The notes under the pieces: generated by a model
What the model saw: the letters and a program-made list of their open reading frames with translations, nothing else
Databases searched by the model: none
What the model was told of the DNA's origin: nothing
From: Cyclaneusma minus
Taxonomy: Eukaryota; Ascomycota; Leotiomycetes; Marthamycetales; Marthamycetaceae
Direction: 5' to 3'
Assembly (NCBI GenBank): GCA_037179335.1
Contig: JAKZHN010000015.1
Location: 620,001 to 684,000, forward strand
DNA: 64,000 bases
Made by a program: the position numbers and the translations under genes
Shown: in pieces, positions 23,805-34,620 of the stretch
Layout of the letters: every line of letters starts with the position of its first letter
Numbering within the stretch: position 1 is the first letter of the stretch

Positions 23805-25454
23805 ATGATCAAGTCTGCTTTGCTTCTGGCCCTAATCATGGGATCTGTCTGCGGTTTTCCAGTCATGGATAACCCACAGTTCGCCCAGTTGGCCCGAGAC
23901 TTCCTCGAGCGGCGGCAATCTGCAGATCGTCCACCTCTTGCAAATGACGCCCTCGGCCTCAGCAAAGCTCAGACTAACTGCGGGTATGCTCTTTCTCCCA
24001 GCTCCAGTTATAGCTCCGCAGACTGATTCCTCCTAGGAAGCTACCATGCCCTATCTTCGACCCGGAAGATCAGCTCGTCTCGGTAGACGGCGAGCATGCG
24101 TGGCAACCGCCTGCTGTATCTGATATCCGGGGTCCCTGCCCAGGTAAGCTTGCTTCTCAGTGCTTCTCAGCCCTAATTTTGTTTTCGTTGTGCTGATGCG
24201 TTCTTTATAGGTCTCAACGCTGCTTCCAACCATGGCTATCTCCCTCGCAACGGGTAAGTCAACTCTACATTAACAAGACAGTCGCTAATAACGTGCCAGA
24301 ATTGCTTCCATCGAGCAAACTATATCTGGTCTGGGAGCCGCTTATAACATGAGTCCCGAACTTGCAGCTGCTCTGGCCGCCTACGCAATCATCATGTGCG
24401 GGAATCCTCTCGAAGGTGTATGGTCCATCGGCGGCCCTCTCCCTGCGGATCCTCTCACGAAGAGCCTGTTGGGAAATGGCGGAGGCTTGTCTTACAGCCA
24501 TAACGCATATGAAGTGAAACTATTTTCTGTCTTCACCAAGACGCACCAGCTAACAATACCAAGGGTGATGGCTCTATCGGACGCAATGACGCTTACACCA
24601 ACAACGGCGATGCGCACTCGCTGAACATAACCAAGTTCGAAAAAGTATATGCTCTCAACGGCCCTGAAGATCGATACACGATGGACAAGTTCCGTGCTCG
24701 CTTCCAGGATGTCCAGGATGAGTCAATTGCCACGAATCCATATTACTTTACCGGCGCTTTTTCCACAGTTGTTGTCGTGCCGACGGCATACAACTTCGTC
24801 ATCAACTTCATGTCCAATCACAGTTATGAGGAGACAAGCGGATACTTGGACGGATACAACTTCAAGAGTTTCTTTGGGGTCACTGGAGAGCCTGGGAGCA
24901 TGGAGTGGCACCGCGGTCAGGAGCGCATTCCCGAAAACTGGGTAAGTACGGTACACACAGCTTTCTGAGACTCTTGCTGACGTTCCCAGTATCGCCGTCC
25001 TTCATACAGCAAGTATGGCCTCGCCGACGTCGTCGGGGACCTCGGTGTCGGTTATCTTGCCTATCCCGAGACCTTGAAATTTGGCGGCAACACCGGCACA
25101 CCCAACTCCTTCACCGGCGTAAATGTAGCCGACCTAACCGGCGGTGTCATGAATGCCCAAAACCTATTCGAGGGTGACAATTTTGCATGCTTCGCCTTCT
25201 CATTGCTGCAGGAAGGCATTCCGAATTTTGCAAACACCCCCTTGAACGATCTGAGTCCCCTCACAGACTTGATCAATAAGGTATGTGCATCTTTACAACT
25301 CGACGTAGATCGATGCAAAGCTGACATCACACAGTACATTGGACCATTCTTTGGCGGATTGAACTGCCCGGAGCTTGCGAATCAGAGCCCTGGAGTGTTC
25401 AACAAATTCCCTGGATACACGTACAAACCCATGGGACCTGACACAAACTACTGA
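23805..25454 (+). CDS. Secreted heme-thiolate peroxidase (chloroperoxidase / peroxygenase family)
   Basis: Seven exons join in phase: 23805-23983, 24037-24143, 24211-24253, 24300-24513, 24564-24941, 24990-25280 and 25335-25454 (443 residues). MIKSALLLALIMGSVCG is a signal peptide. RGPCPGLNAASNHGYLPRNG carries the proximal Cys (about residue 95) that ligates heme. EGDGSIGRNDA is the distal motif EGD...S...R; splicing at 24513/24564 restores its Glu-Gly. SFFGVTGEPGSMEWHRGQER is the conserved region toward the C-terminus. The family does H2O2-driven halogenation, peroxidation or peroxygenation; which applies here is not decidable. It stands alone in repeat-rich DNA. Confidence 0.9.
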
Positions 25455-26364
25455 TTTCAAGTGAATGCTCTGGGGGGTCAATTTTGGTGTAATGTGAATA
25501 TCTCGAAGATCACTCGGGACGATTACAAACAGGAGTTGGATTCGAAGACAACTGAATATGAGGTTTTGATTTTTAAACAACGATAGCAGCAACTTTGTAT
25601 AATAGTCAGGAGCTCCCGAAGGGAATGAACTATAAAAGCGTGGAGTGTCTCATCGATGCAGAAAAATATTCGCAAGTTAGTTCCCTCCAACATCTCCATC
25701 TCCTAATGTTTACTCCAGCTTCTCAAGTCCGTACTCAATCCTCATTCCTCTCAAACCTCTCCGAACTCACATGCATTCTCGCCAACGGGATGTATCTCCA
25801 TAACAAGATTATTATATTGGTGCACAGCTTTCTCCCGGTTCCCAAATACCCACTCTTTGTGTGTCGAGAGATATCAAGATCCAGGACTGAGATCAAGTGG
25901 CCGTCAAGCTCCCGGTCCCAGTTATTTTCCACGAATCGCCAAACCTCCTCGTAGAGCGGAATGCATCTCGTTACCAGTGCTATTGTATTAGTGTACAGCA
26001 TTCCCCTGTTCTCAAATCATCCCTCTATATGTCGAAAGATATCAGAGATCCAAAAAATGTGGTCAAGTAGCGATCGGGCTTTCGGCCCCAGTTGTTCCTC
26101 CCAAACCGCAAGGCATATTCTCAGTCAATGTATACTTTTCATGTAGAGATTGTTGTTTCGAGATTTGAGTCTTCGGTGTTCTTCAACAACCCTCCCAATT
26201 GCTTTATACTTGGTTTCTTTATCCGTTTCATTTTGACCACCTATGTTTCAAAGTTGTGCTAGGCGTAATGCCATTTGATATTCGGGGGAAACCAGACAAT
26301 CGATTTGCTTTCGTACATTTATACATAGCAACTTGCTTTATCAGTGGTAATCTCCGTGCCTCCC
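25455..26364. other. Gene-poor spacer with a tandem duplication
   Basis: Between the peroxidase stop and the minus-strand family gene, the only structure I see is the duplicated block annotated separately. Short frames are otherwise uninformative. Confidence 0.4.
25780..26125 (-). repeat. Diverged tandem duplication, period ~174 bp
   Basis: Two adjacent copies share order and spacing: GTGCACAGCTTTCTCCCGGTT / GTGTACAGCATTCCCCTGTT, GAGAGATATCAAGATCCA / GAAAGATATCAGAGATCCA, and TCCCGGTCCCAGTTATT / TTTCGGCCCCAGTTGTT. The period is a multiple of three. On the minus strand the copies align as protein text (for example NNWDREL with EEQLGPK, and YTNTIALVTRCIPL with CTNIIILLWRYIPL). This suggests a decayed gene for a ~58-residue repeat protein. 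Confidence 0.5.
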
Positions 26365-27543
26365 TTATAGCTCGAATAGCGGCTTGCCTTCTAGTTCTGC
26401 AGCGAATATCAACTCGATGAGCGCATTAACCTCTTCGCCCGCCGTGAACCGCACCCTGTTTCTAGCATCCGTATACGTATCCGAAGATTGCGTGCCTCCG
26501 ATCGCTTTGTCGGCCTCCTCCAATTGTTTGAACAGTGCTTCCATGTCATTTCCGATTGCGACGAGCTGGCCTTTTGCGTCTGTTAGTGCTTTTACAAGGT
26601 CCTCATCCTCGATTGCATGCGCAAATCAAAGGCATGCGGCCAGTAGTACCGCGGACTCCGAGGTTTCATCGCGGTTTTTAGGCAATTTGACCTTGTGCAC
26701 CGACAGCCTTCGCAACATAACGACAGGATCTAGGAGTGCCTCCATCTCTCTGTCAAACTGTGCTTCCCACTCCACTGTTCCCTTGGTCAATTGCAGCTCG
26801 TTTTTCTCAAACAGAGACAGTCGTAGCTTCAGCGCCTCCGCGTTCTCCTTGAAAAACGTCTTCCAGTCCGCGCCATCGATGTCCACCTCACTTGCGTTGT
26901 TCCATGATAATTCGGCCGGGCTGAAATGCTTCCGACAACTGGTCCAGCAAGATCTTTCAAGTTTGATCCTTGCGCGCTTTAGAACGAAGAGTCTGGGACC
27001 TGAGGGAATCAAGAGGCGAATTGTCTCATCTGGCAGTGGTTTGTAGTGCTCTGGAAGCGGTTTTGGGGTCGAAGTTCGCTTTTGGGATTGGGATGGGTTC
27101 CGCTGGGGAGTTGTATTGCTGTAGGGTAGTGCTTGTTGCTATAATGCAAAACATTAGCTGATGCAGTGTCAAGAGACTTGGGAAACGATATTTGCACTTA
27201 CCGAATGAGGAAGAAAGCTTCGGGGAATAGGAGTCGGAGGATTGTTTGGTGGCAAGGAAGAAGTTGAGACAGATCGTTGCTCGAATGAGCTATTGGGCCT
27301 ATAGCCACCTGAGACTATTGCAAGCGTTAGAGGTGACGTTTTAGTTGTTATGGTATCTCGTGTGAACTAACCATTTGCGGACTCAGGCTTTTTGGGAAGT
27401 GGGTTAGACAGAATACTAGCAGAGGTCCGGTTGGTCGTCTCTTTCGAAGTCGAGTTCGGTAGGGACTGTCTTGCAGGTCCCTGCCGTCTCTTGGGGTCAG
27501 GGGCAGGGTCCTCATTCGACTGCGAATGTCTCATTTTGGCCAT
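26365..27543 (-). pseudogene. Unknown-family gene A, interrupted by an in-frame TGA
   Basis: Three exons are supported: 27543-27372 (MAKMRHSQSNEDP), 27308-27202 (GGYRPNSSFEQR) and 27138 onward (KPLPEHYKPLPDETIRLLIP, then FVLKRARIKLERSCW). The frame stops at a TGA (26626-26628) after LLAACL. It continues in the same frame with AIEDEDLVKALTDAKGQLVA to a TAA at 26365-26367. ASEVDIDGADWKTFFKENAE, a middle LRL and the C-terminal IFAAELEG align with the gene at 35.8-37.2 kb (ADEVELNGSEFKDFFVKH, LPLRL, IFAEEQELLI), and homology runs past the stop. It is therefore probably a broken copy, or one shortened by 87 codons. The function is unknown. Confidence 0.6.
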
Positions 27544-27559
27544 GATGGCCACTAGGATG

Positions 27560-28670
27560 AGATGGCTTTGCGGGAATCCGAATTAAGTGAAGTAGTAAGA
27601 CGTATGGGAACGTCAGGGGGGGCAGAGGCTGGGGAGGGGCCATGAGAATGTAATGGGGATTGGGGGATAGGGAGCGCAGATTGCCTGTGATTGGTGCTGT
27701 TGATTTGGAAGTCAAAGTTCTGTTGTTGGAGACAGAGTGGCTTGCTGGGCTCTCACACGGAGGAGTGTGTTGTGAGTGTGGGACTGTGGTTGACGACCAG
27801 CTCTGAGGGAAAAAAAACAGGCGCGCTGGGTTCCTGCACACAAGGAGAGGAGCGGACGGGATGAAGAATTCAATGTTTACATCGGGCTGTGGTGCTTGAC
27901 GCGCTTCTGTTTGGCCAAATCGAGAGATATTCCTGTAGCTTAGAAACAGCCATCTCATTATATATTTATTCAATCGGCTCCACTTTCAACATCCGCACCG
28001 CAGCAGCCCGCTCTAGTACCGCCAACTCCGAGTTAATATTTCATTGAAGCTTCTCACCGATTTCAATGCTGTCCGGCTTTGGAAACACAATAGATCGCGC
28101 GAAGCCCGTCCTCGGCGCGTGAAATACACAAGATATCGGTAGCAAAGCGCTTTCAAATTTAGCCTCTGCCTGTAGCTCCAGCTCGATCTACAATACAATT
28201 ACCCTGAGAAGCGGCGCTGATGCTACTGCTATCCTCGATTGGCGCGCGCTGCTATCCACGTCTTTAGCATCGACTCTTGCGATCGCGAGAGCTTTGGGCA
28301 GGCTGACCAAACACAAAGTAGCGCTTCTATCCCCAGTGTGTACCTCAACCATGGCGAACAAGGCTTCTCGGTTTGTTTATGCCCTCTGGGTTGGAAATTT
28401 GGAAGACGCCATCCTTGCTTCATGCAGAGCAAAGCAGGCGCGTAAAGAAGAGACGCCATAAACACTTATCGCTGCTGGAGGGAGGAGAACGCGCCAGCAG
28501 CTTTGATAGTTGCTGACGGACTTTGTGCTGCAAGTGAAACTCTCGTGAGCGTAGAAGTGCAGGTGAGTGAAGCGCAGGTCAGTGAGGAGAGGAAGGGGTC
28601 TGGGGAAGAGCCCGAGGGCTGGGGACGGAAAGGGGGGCATAAATGTCCGGTAGGAAGAGTTCGGAGGTGG
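27560..28670. other. Gene-free, includes repeat R3 copy 2
   Basis: The R3 block at about 27875-28010 is listed separately. The remainder shows no recognisable coding text, only short overlapping frames. Confidence 0.35.
27875..28010. repeat. Dispersed repeat R3, copy 2
   Basis: The counterpart of 21485-21630: TGTTTACATYNG start, TCTGTTTGGCCAAATCGAG, TTCCTGTAGCTTAGAAAC, ATTCAATCGGCTCC and CATCCGCACCGCAGCAG. The copies are in the same orientation and clearly diverged. Confidence 0.6.
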
Positions 28671-28674
28671 AACG

Positions 28675-28860
28675 CGCAAAACAGAAAAAATAGGAAAAAG
28701 AGCAAAAAGAATTGGTGCTGGTGATGCGAGGGAAAGGAATTGAAGTCGTACCTCTAACCGGGACTCCCGAAGGACGTGTGAGCAGTTAGAGTGCCTGCCT
28801 TGGGGACGCAGTAAACTCCAGTGTGGGCCATAAGCGGCAGGCTAGTGCTGATTATACCAT
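28675..28860 (-). mobile_element. SINE-like element, copy e (weak)
   Basis: On the minus strand a box-B-like ACTTCAATTCC is followed within 40 bases by a T-rich stretch containing TTCTTTTTGCTCTTTTTCC. Upstream, the plus strand also has tRNA-like text (GAGCAGTTAGAGTGCCTGCC). Box A in the minus orientation is not clear, so this is the weakest copy. Confidence 0.3.
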
Positions 28861-29234
28861 AGTGCTATTTGTGCTGTGAAAGGGATGCTTGAGATCCTGC
28901 AAATTGGTTTATATGCCAGCCACCACCTTGCCTCTGCTTTCCAGAGACCTCGCACCCAACTCTCTGCGAGTGACACACAGGTGACCATCATCATGTATGA
29001 CTTGTTCGAAGCAGGATATCTCTCGAGCTGCCTTTCTGGCCTGTGATCACAGAGATTGGTTTGCACAAGCTCGTGATGCTCTCACTGCCTCTTACTCGAA
29101 GCTTTCAATGCGCAAAAGCTTCAAACACCCTGCTGGGCAGCTAAGTACCTTCACTTTCGTTGATTCTGACACTTCTATCTGCTTGATCCTAAGTCACCGT
29201 GGCAAAACTTATCTGTGACCACCTGCGCAGCAAA

Positions 29235-29445
29235 TGCTTCCACCAACTGATCAAAGTCACACCGCCAGCTCAAGTGCTCTCGTGCTCTCCCAATCCAAGG
29301 ACAGCAAGAAAACCGCAACCTTTGAATGCCTACGCAACACCGATAGCTGACTGCAAGGCCCACAATCACGGAACTGGTGTGAGAAAACCGCCCATCGTCT
29401 CTGCTCATCCTCTCAGCATAATCTACAATTCACGGTGTCATTGTG
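29235..29445. repeat. Dispersed repeat R2, copy 2
   Basis: Ordered blocks ACACCGCCAGCTCAAG, ACACCGATAGCTGACTGCAAG, AAACCGCCCATCGTCT, CTCTCAGCAT and CACGGTGTCA match the copies at 21.7 and 30.3 kb. Position, order and orientation agree. Confidence 0.6.
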
Positions 29446-29949
29446 AGTCGGATGGCTTCTGGGTATATCTGCTGCGCCCTGTCTGGGTTGTGTCCATGAT
29501 CAGTGACTCGCTACTGGCTTGGGGGAATGTGGGCCAGTGGCCGTATCCAAATCAGAGGAAATGAGTTGGTAGAGATACTGGAAACCCAAGGCCACGAGGT
29601 GAATATAGTAGAGGCGCCGAGAGAGGCCCAAGGCCGTCGTCTGGTTGTCCGGACGTTCTTCTGCTGGGTGTTTTATGTTTGCTGGTGATTGTTTTCTTCG
29701 TCTTTTATCTTTGCGCTGCATCGAGAGCATGCTCCTCGAGATCACCAGAGCAGCGGAGGCTGAGGGAAAGGTCGGAGCAACACCAGGGTCTGCCGAGGAG
29801 TGGGCGCCGCCGCACCGAATGCCACCGAGGCAGGCGGATCATGGACCTTTGTAAAGCGAGAATGACACCGGAAGAGTGTCGTGCTGGAAGAGAGTAATGC
29901 TGCATGGTATGCAGGCATGATGGACAGGGAACTGCGTTGAGTCACTTTG

Positions 29950-30170
29950 GCGCATAAGGTGGTATATACAATTTGGCGATTCTCAAGGATCAAAAAAATA
30001 ACAAGGTCCAAATGGCACAAATCGTCTAGGCGGCATACTCCATATGGACTACCCAAATAGAGAGATATTCTCCACTCCCTCCACTTCGGTGCACGGTTTC
30101 CGAGGTATCTCATTCGAATCAAGACATGACCACCTTTGTTTTTGCAATATTTTTGCATTTTTTGGTGCTC
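29950..30170 (+). mobile_element. SINE-like tRNA-derived element, copy b
   Basis: A leader GGTGGTATATACAATTTGGCG resembles the leader of the 31.9-kb copy. It is followed by a box-A-like TGGCACAAATCGTCTAGGCGG, a box-B-like CATTCGAATCA (about 30112) and a tail TTTGTTTTTGCAATATTTTTGC. There is no coding capacity. Confidence 0.45.
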
Positions 30171-30249
30171 ATGTATTCTGTTCCTTTTCTTTTGCTTCGC
30201 GCTCCAATTTCTCGACTTTATGATCCTGCCTGGTACCCCGGATTAAAAT

Positions 30250-30560
30250 CGCCCTCATCCCACCATCTCACAGCCCAACCAACTCAAAGCCAGCAAAGGG
30301 ACCCAAATCTTTCGAAGCACCACGTGACACCGACAGCTGACTACAAGGTCCACGATCACAGAAGCTGCCTCGCGCAAACCGCCCATCGTCTGCCGTATTC
30401 TCAGCATGGTCTCCAAGTCCCGGTGTCAAAGCTCCCCCCTGGGACTCTAACCGCTTGCCAAGCAAGAGCTATGCAAGCAGTCCGCAGTCATCTCACCAGC
30501 CCAAGCTCGCTGCTCAACCAACTCAGGGCCAGCAAGAATACTCGCGCCAGAGCTGGCATA
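30250..30560. repeat. Dispersed repeat R2, copy 3, with a partial tandem unit
   Basis: This is the most complete R2 copy: CACCGACAGCTGACTACAAG, AAACCGCCCATCGTCTGCC, TCTCAGCATGGTCTCCAAG, GACTCTAACCGCTTGCCAAG, CATCTCACCAGCCCAAGC. Its start (ATCTCACAGCCCAACCAACT...GCCAGCAA) recurs about 240 bases later (CATCTCACCAGCCCAAGC...CAACTCAGGGCCAGCAAG), suggesting the family was once tandemly arranged. Confidence 0.6.
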
Positions 30561-30714
30561 AGTCCGGTGCCAGGCCCTAGCGCTGAAAACAATCCGTAGT
30601 AGATAGATGGAGGTGAAGCAAGCCATTCTGATCACATTGCAATCACACTGCAATCTGGAATACATCGAAGAAGCAGCGCGCACATTCATGTCCCTAATTT
30701 CCCTAACCCCCAAC

Positions 30715-31735
30715 TCACCCAGCAACCTTCTCATCCATCAACCGCATCATCTCATCCTCCTCATCCCCTCCAGCCTCCCCATTCGTCCCCCTCCCCATCT
30801 TCGCCAGCCTATCCTCAACATCCGCCCTCGTCAAAATCTTCTTCCCTTCCCAAACCTCCCCCTCCCTCTCCACCCAAGCCTCTAAACTCTTTATAATCAA
30901 CACCGTGCTGCCCAAGTCCTCGCGATCCGTATCAAACACCTCCCACCACTCCATCTCCGGCATCTTCATTCCCACATCCCTCGCAGCAAGGTATATCGCC
31001 GCAGTCGCCAGCGTCGACGGCTGCTGCGTCAAGTACACAAGTTGCGGACTCAGCAGCGCAGTGTTGAGCCAAGCAATTGTGCGTTTTGCGGCTGCTTCGC
31101 CTGTTCCTGAGGGATAGGAGGAGCTGAAGGCGTCGAGGGTTTGGAGGTAGGTGATGGCGAGGGCGTGGGGTAGCGCGACATGGGTGTCAAAGCCGATGGC
31201 GTTCAATATCTGGCCCTCGATATTCAGGATGCGGTTTCGCCGCGCTATGTATGTGGATTCGGATAGGTAGTAGCTTTCGGGATCATCGTGGTGGTGGCCC
31301 GGCGAGGAGAAGGCGGAGTTGGGGGAGAGGAGGTAGGCGTAGACGTTCGTGATGCTTCGGAGGGAGCGCGGAGAGGCGGAGATCTTTGCGACGAGGTAGA
31401 TAGAAGCTGCGGAGACATCCTGTACGTAGAGTCAGTCCAAGGACGCAGCAATCGCTTTTTTGAGGTAGGAATCTTTGGAAATTTGGTGGGGAAGAGCGCA
31501 CACTGAATTCGAACTTCAACGCGTCGTCCACCAGCCAGTATCTCTGTAATATCACAATAGCCTGGGCGGCAATGTCTTGGGGCAGGCGCAGCAGGATGCC
31601 GGCGGCTTGAGTGAGGCGCGAGGTGAAGTAGCATATGCTGTCCTGGAGCTCGGAGGGAAGCGTGTCGTTGGCGGCTTTCGAGTACAGCTGCTGGGCAGTG
31701 GCCAGCGGATTCGAGAGGACGGACATTTCGGGCAT
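30715..31735 (-). CDS. Cyclin L-like cyclin
   Basis: L-type cyclins partner CDK11-type kinases in transcription and splicing. Exon 1 is 31735-31502 and exon 2 is 31419-30715, with donor GTGCGC and acceptor TACAG; 312 residues in phase. Hallmarks are LTQAAGILLRLPQDIAAQA in cyclin box 1, DVSAASIYLVAKISASPRSL, the ILNIEGQILNAIGFDTHVAL link, and IYLAARDVGMKMPE in box 2. QAAGILLRLPQ is characteristic of cyclin L. The C-terminus is short and acidic, with no RS domain. An ATG at 31726 in the same frame is an alternative start. Confidence 0.85.
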
Positions 31736-31884
31736 ACGGTTTGGGATTGTTTGGACGTGGAGTTCAGGAATACAGTTCGAGGGTTGACGTTACTTTATGG
31801 TTGATGGGGACGAATTGATGCCTGGCGCGCAAGGCGCAAATTGCTTGGCACGGCCAGGGCAAGAAGGGAGGGAGCGTGGGTGGT

Positions 31885-32130
31885 ATATAATCTCATTCGG
31901 CGGATATGCGAATACATCAAGTGGTGTAGCGGTACAAATCCCATTCCAGGCCCTATCAAGGAATAGACGCCCCGTTTGGGCTGCCTCTCGATCTGACCTC
32001 TCGGATAACCAAATGATGGGAAGGCAGCCGAGAGATATGCGGTACGCAAGTTCGATCCCCCTAGCATGTACGTATCCCCATTTCTTTTTGCAATTTTTTG
32101 CAATTTTTTTTGCACTCTCTTTTTGCTACG
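31885..32130 (+). mobile_element. SINE-like tRNA-derived element, copy c
   Basis: After the leader GGTGGTATATAATCTCATTCG comes box A TGGTGTAGCGG (31922-31932), then box B AGTTCGATCCC (32049-32059), and then a tail with TTTTTGCAATTTTTTGCAA. Between the boxes are pairable blocks (CTCTCGG...CCGAGAG and GGCTGCC...GGCAGCC). The box spacing is too long for a plain tRNA gene. Confidence 0.55.
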
Positions 32131-32199
32131 GCAAGACATTGGGCTAAATATCATGAAGTCCCTCCCGCTCTCCTGTCTTCCACTCCGTCATTGTCGAGC

Positions 32200-32375
32200 C
32201 CCTGAATGATTGCCAGTCCAAAAGGAAGCACTCGTCACTATCGGCTCTCTCGCTACCAAGTCTCAATACCAAATCTCCTGAAAGCATCGGTGTTGGATCA
32301 TCTGGGGTTTTCTTCTTCTTTCATCATTTCCTTTCGTCACCTTTTTGTACTTTTTTGCACTGTTTTTTGCACCAT
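32200..32375 (+). mobile_element. SINE-like element, copy d (3' part)
   Basis: A box-B-like TCTCAATACC and a T-rich tail (CCTTTTTGTACTTTTTTGCACTG) repeat the 3' architecture of copy c directly downstream. No convincing box A is seen, so this looks like a truncated copy. Confidence 0.35.
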
Positions 32376-32886
32376 TCCCCCGCGCCACTCTGAGAATGTC
32401 GGAGCGGATACAAAGAATTCAAATAACAGTAAGGTTCTGTTCTGAAAGTGTGATGTTTTTATGCTGGGATCAAGGTATTGTTGTGGTTTTGTGGTATGAG
32501 TTTTGTGACTCGAGTCTTTATATCAATGCCAGATTAATCCAGAGGCCTCAGGAGATACAGGGGGGCGGTTGAAGAACCGAGGTGTAGCCGGAACGGTGGT
32601 GGGGATGGTGGCGGCGGGGATGCCTGAGCGCAGGGCTCAGTCCTCTATCTGAAACTTGGGATACAGGCTGAACGGCAGAATGAAGGACTGGGCTCACGTG
32701 TCCAGTAGTCACTAATCAACCTCGAATGGTCGATAAGTCGAAAGCGAAACGTCTTCTCATTGAGGCGTAGTATCGAAACAAACCGTTCGAACTTTGATGC
32801 TTCATCATTTCAAGAGTACTTGCTAGTTCCTTTCTTCCATTCCATTCGTGAATCTTGTCCCATACTCTACTTCTTTGGTCATCAGC

Positions 32887-33927
32887 ATGGCGCTGGGAAC
32901 GCAGTCACTAGAAGACAGAGCTGCGGCAGACAGAGAAGCTTTCTTGCCCAAAATTGAGCGGCATGGTTCTGGCCTGAGGGAAAGGGACGAAGATGAAGAA
33001 ACAGGCAGATTTTCGTTTGAGGAGGAAGACGGGTCTGGGAGGCAGGGGAAAGGGAGTGCGAAGGGATGGTGGAAAGAATGGCTTCGATTGGGCGTTGAGG
33101 TATTGATGGGTGTTGCGATCGTGGCGCTTTTCTTGGGCGTTGATGTTGATACTGAAGGGATGGGGGAGGGAGGGAAGACTGCTGTGCCGACTTGTGAGTT
33201 TTTGTGAAAGTTTCGGATGATTCCTGGATGACTGGTGCTGACTGATGGTAGTTCCGAAAGTGGATACGACATTTTTGGGGAATAGCACGTTCTTGAATGA
33301 GGAGATGTGGGAGAGTCATGAGAAGACGATGGCGGTGCTGCATAATTGGATTCCGCTAAGTTCTGGTTCGTGCCGTCCATCCCTTCTTTGTTCGACAAGA
33401 TTTCTGACATTGTGGCCTCAGATGGCAGAGGATATGTGCAGATCGAAGAAGACCTGATGAAAGGACTGGGTGAGCCATATACGATCGCCAAACCGCATTC
33501 GCAGGACACAGAGGACGTGTACATGGTTTCTGTATTCCATCAGCTGCATTGCCTGGTAATTACTCTCTTCTTTCTATCCCACTCATCATCGCACTCATCT
33601 TCTCCTGACTCCGCACAACAAAGCCCATGTGATCACCTAGCCATTCCTGTTTACTGACACTCCCAAAAGTCATATCTCATCCAACACTACCAACTCGGCT
33701 ACTCAGGTCGTACCCTCGACCACGAAGTAGCACACCACTCCACCCACTGTTTCGACTACTTACGCCAGGGCATCATGTGTAATGCAGACACAAGCTTAGA
33801 GGGAAAGACTGAAGCTGGCCCAGGCTGGGGGAGTAGACATCAGTGTGTGGATTATGAGAAGTTGTTGGAGTGGGCGAATGAGAGGACCGTTGTTAAGTGG
33901 AAGACGAATATTCCGGGAGGTTTGTGA
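32887..33927 (+). CDS. UstYa-family (DUF3328) membrane protein
   Basis: Four exons join in phase: 32887-33193, 33252-33359, 33422-33555 and 33670-33927 (268 residues). An acidic/basic cytosolic start is followed by one membrane segment (LGVEVLMGVAIVALFLGV). The luminal part has the two diagnostic HxxHC motifs, HQLHCL and HSTHCFDYLRQ, plus DVYMVSVF and HQCVDYEKLLEWA. Characterised relatives (UstYa/Yb of the ustiloxin pathway, cyclochlorotine proteins) oxidise or cyclise ribosomal or other peptides. No precursor gene with repeated, basic-residue-flanked cores is visible nearby, so its pathway is unknown. Confidence 0.88.
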
Positions 33928-34354
33928 GGATTGGGGTGGAATCATAGGTTGGCACGCACATCAGCTTTTCAATTCCTGTTCGCCTGAGTCCCCTCATTCA
34001 TTTGGATGGTACACTACCAGGTGGGTTTAGGTAATCGTACCACTATCCATCCATTGCACGCCATCATCACGTGCGTGACCCGCTCTCGACTTGGTGGAAA
34101 GCAATCATATTAGAATCAGCATTAGACGCCTTTGTGAGTCTCAAAAAAATAATGAAAGAGTCTAAAAAAGTCAAAAAACTGCGGAATAATTCTGGATTCC
34201 CAATTCAAACCAGACTGGTTTCAGTCTACCCCGAAGGGTCCATACAAGGATTGGACTTAGCGCCTTTCCGGTATCACCGAAGTGAATTGGAGAAGCGGAT
34301 ACCAAAGAGCCAGAACTCTCTTGTTGACTGATAGAACTATACCCAATTTCCATA

Positions 34355-34620
34355 CATATAGTACATTTGTCCTAAGTACCCCTAATTCTCCAAAATATTC
34401 CCATTTCTCAATCACGTGGAATATTCCCAGTTGTTTGGGCTTTTCGTGATGATCGAGCTTAGTCCAAAATGCTCTGTTTTTTCTTGAATACTTGGCTTAT
34501 TCCCAATTACTTGATTTTATCCTAATTCTTTCCAATACTTCCAATTATTTTGAATAATCCCAACTCTTTCGAATATTCCCAATTCTTCCAAATATTCTCC
34601 ATTTGTTGAATGGTATTCAG
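34355..34620 (-). repeat. 19-bp GAATATTC satellite, reverse orientation
   Basis: Units such as CCCAATTCTTCCAAATATT and CACGTGGAATATTCCCAG repeat with roughly 19-base spacing. They read as the reverse complement of the array at 37.4 kb. Many units are degenerate. Confidence 0.65.
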
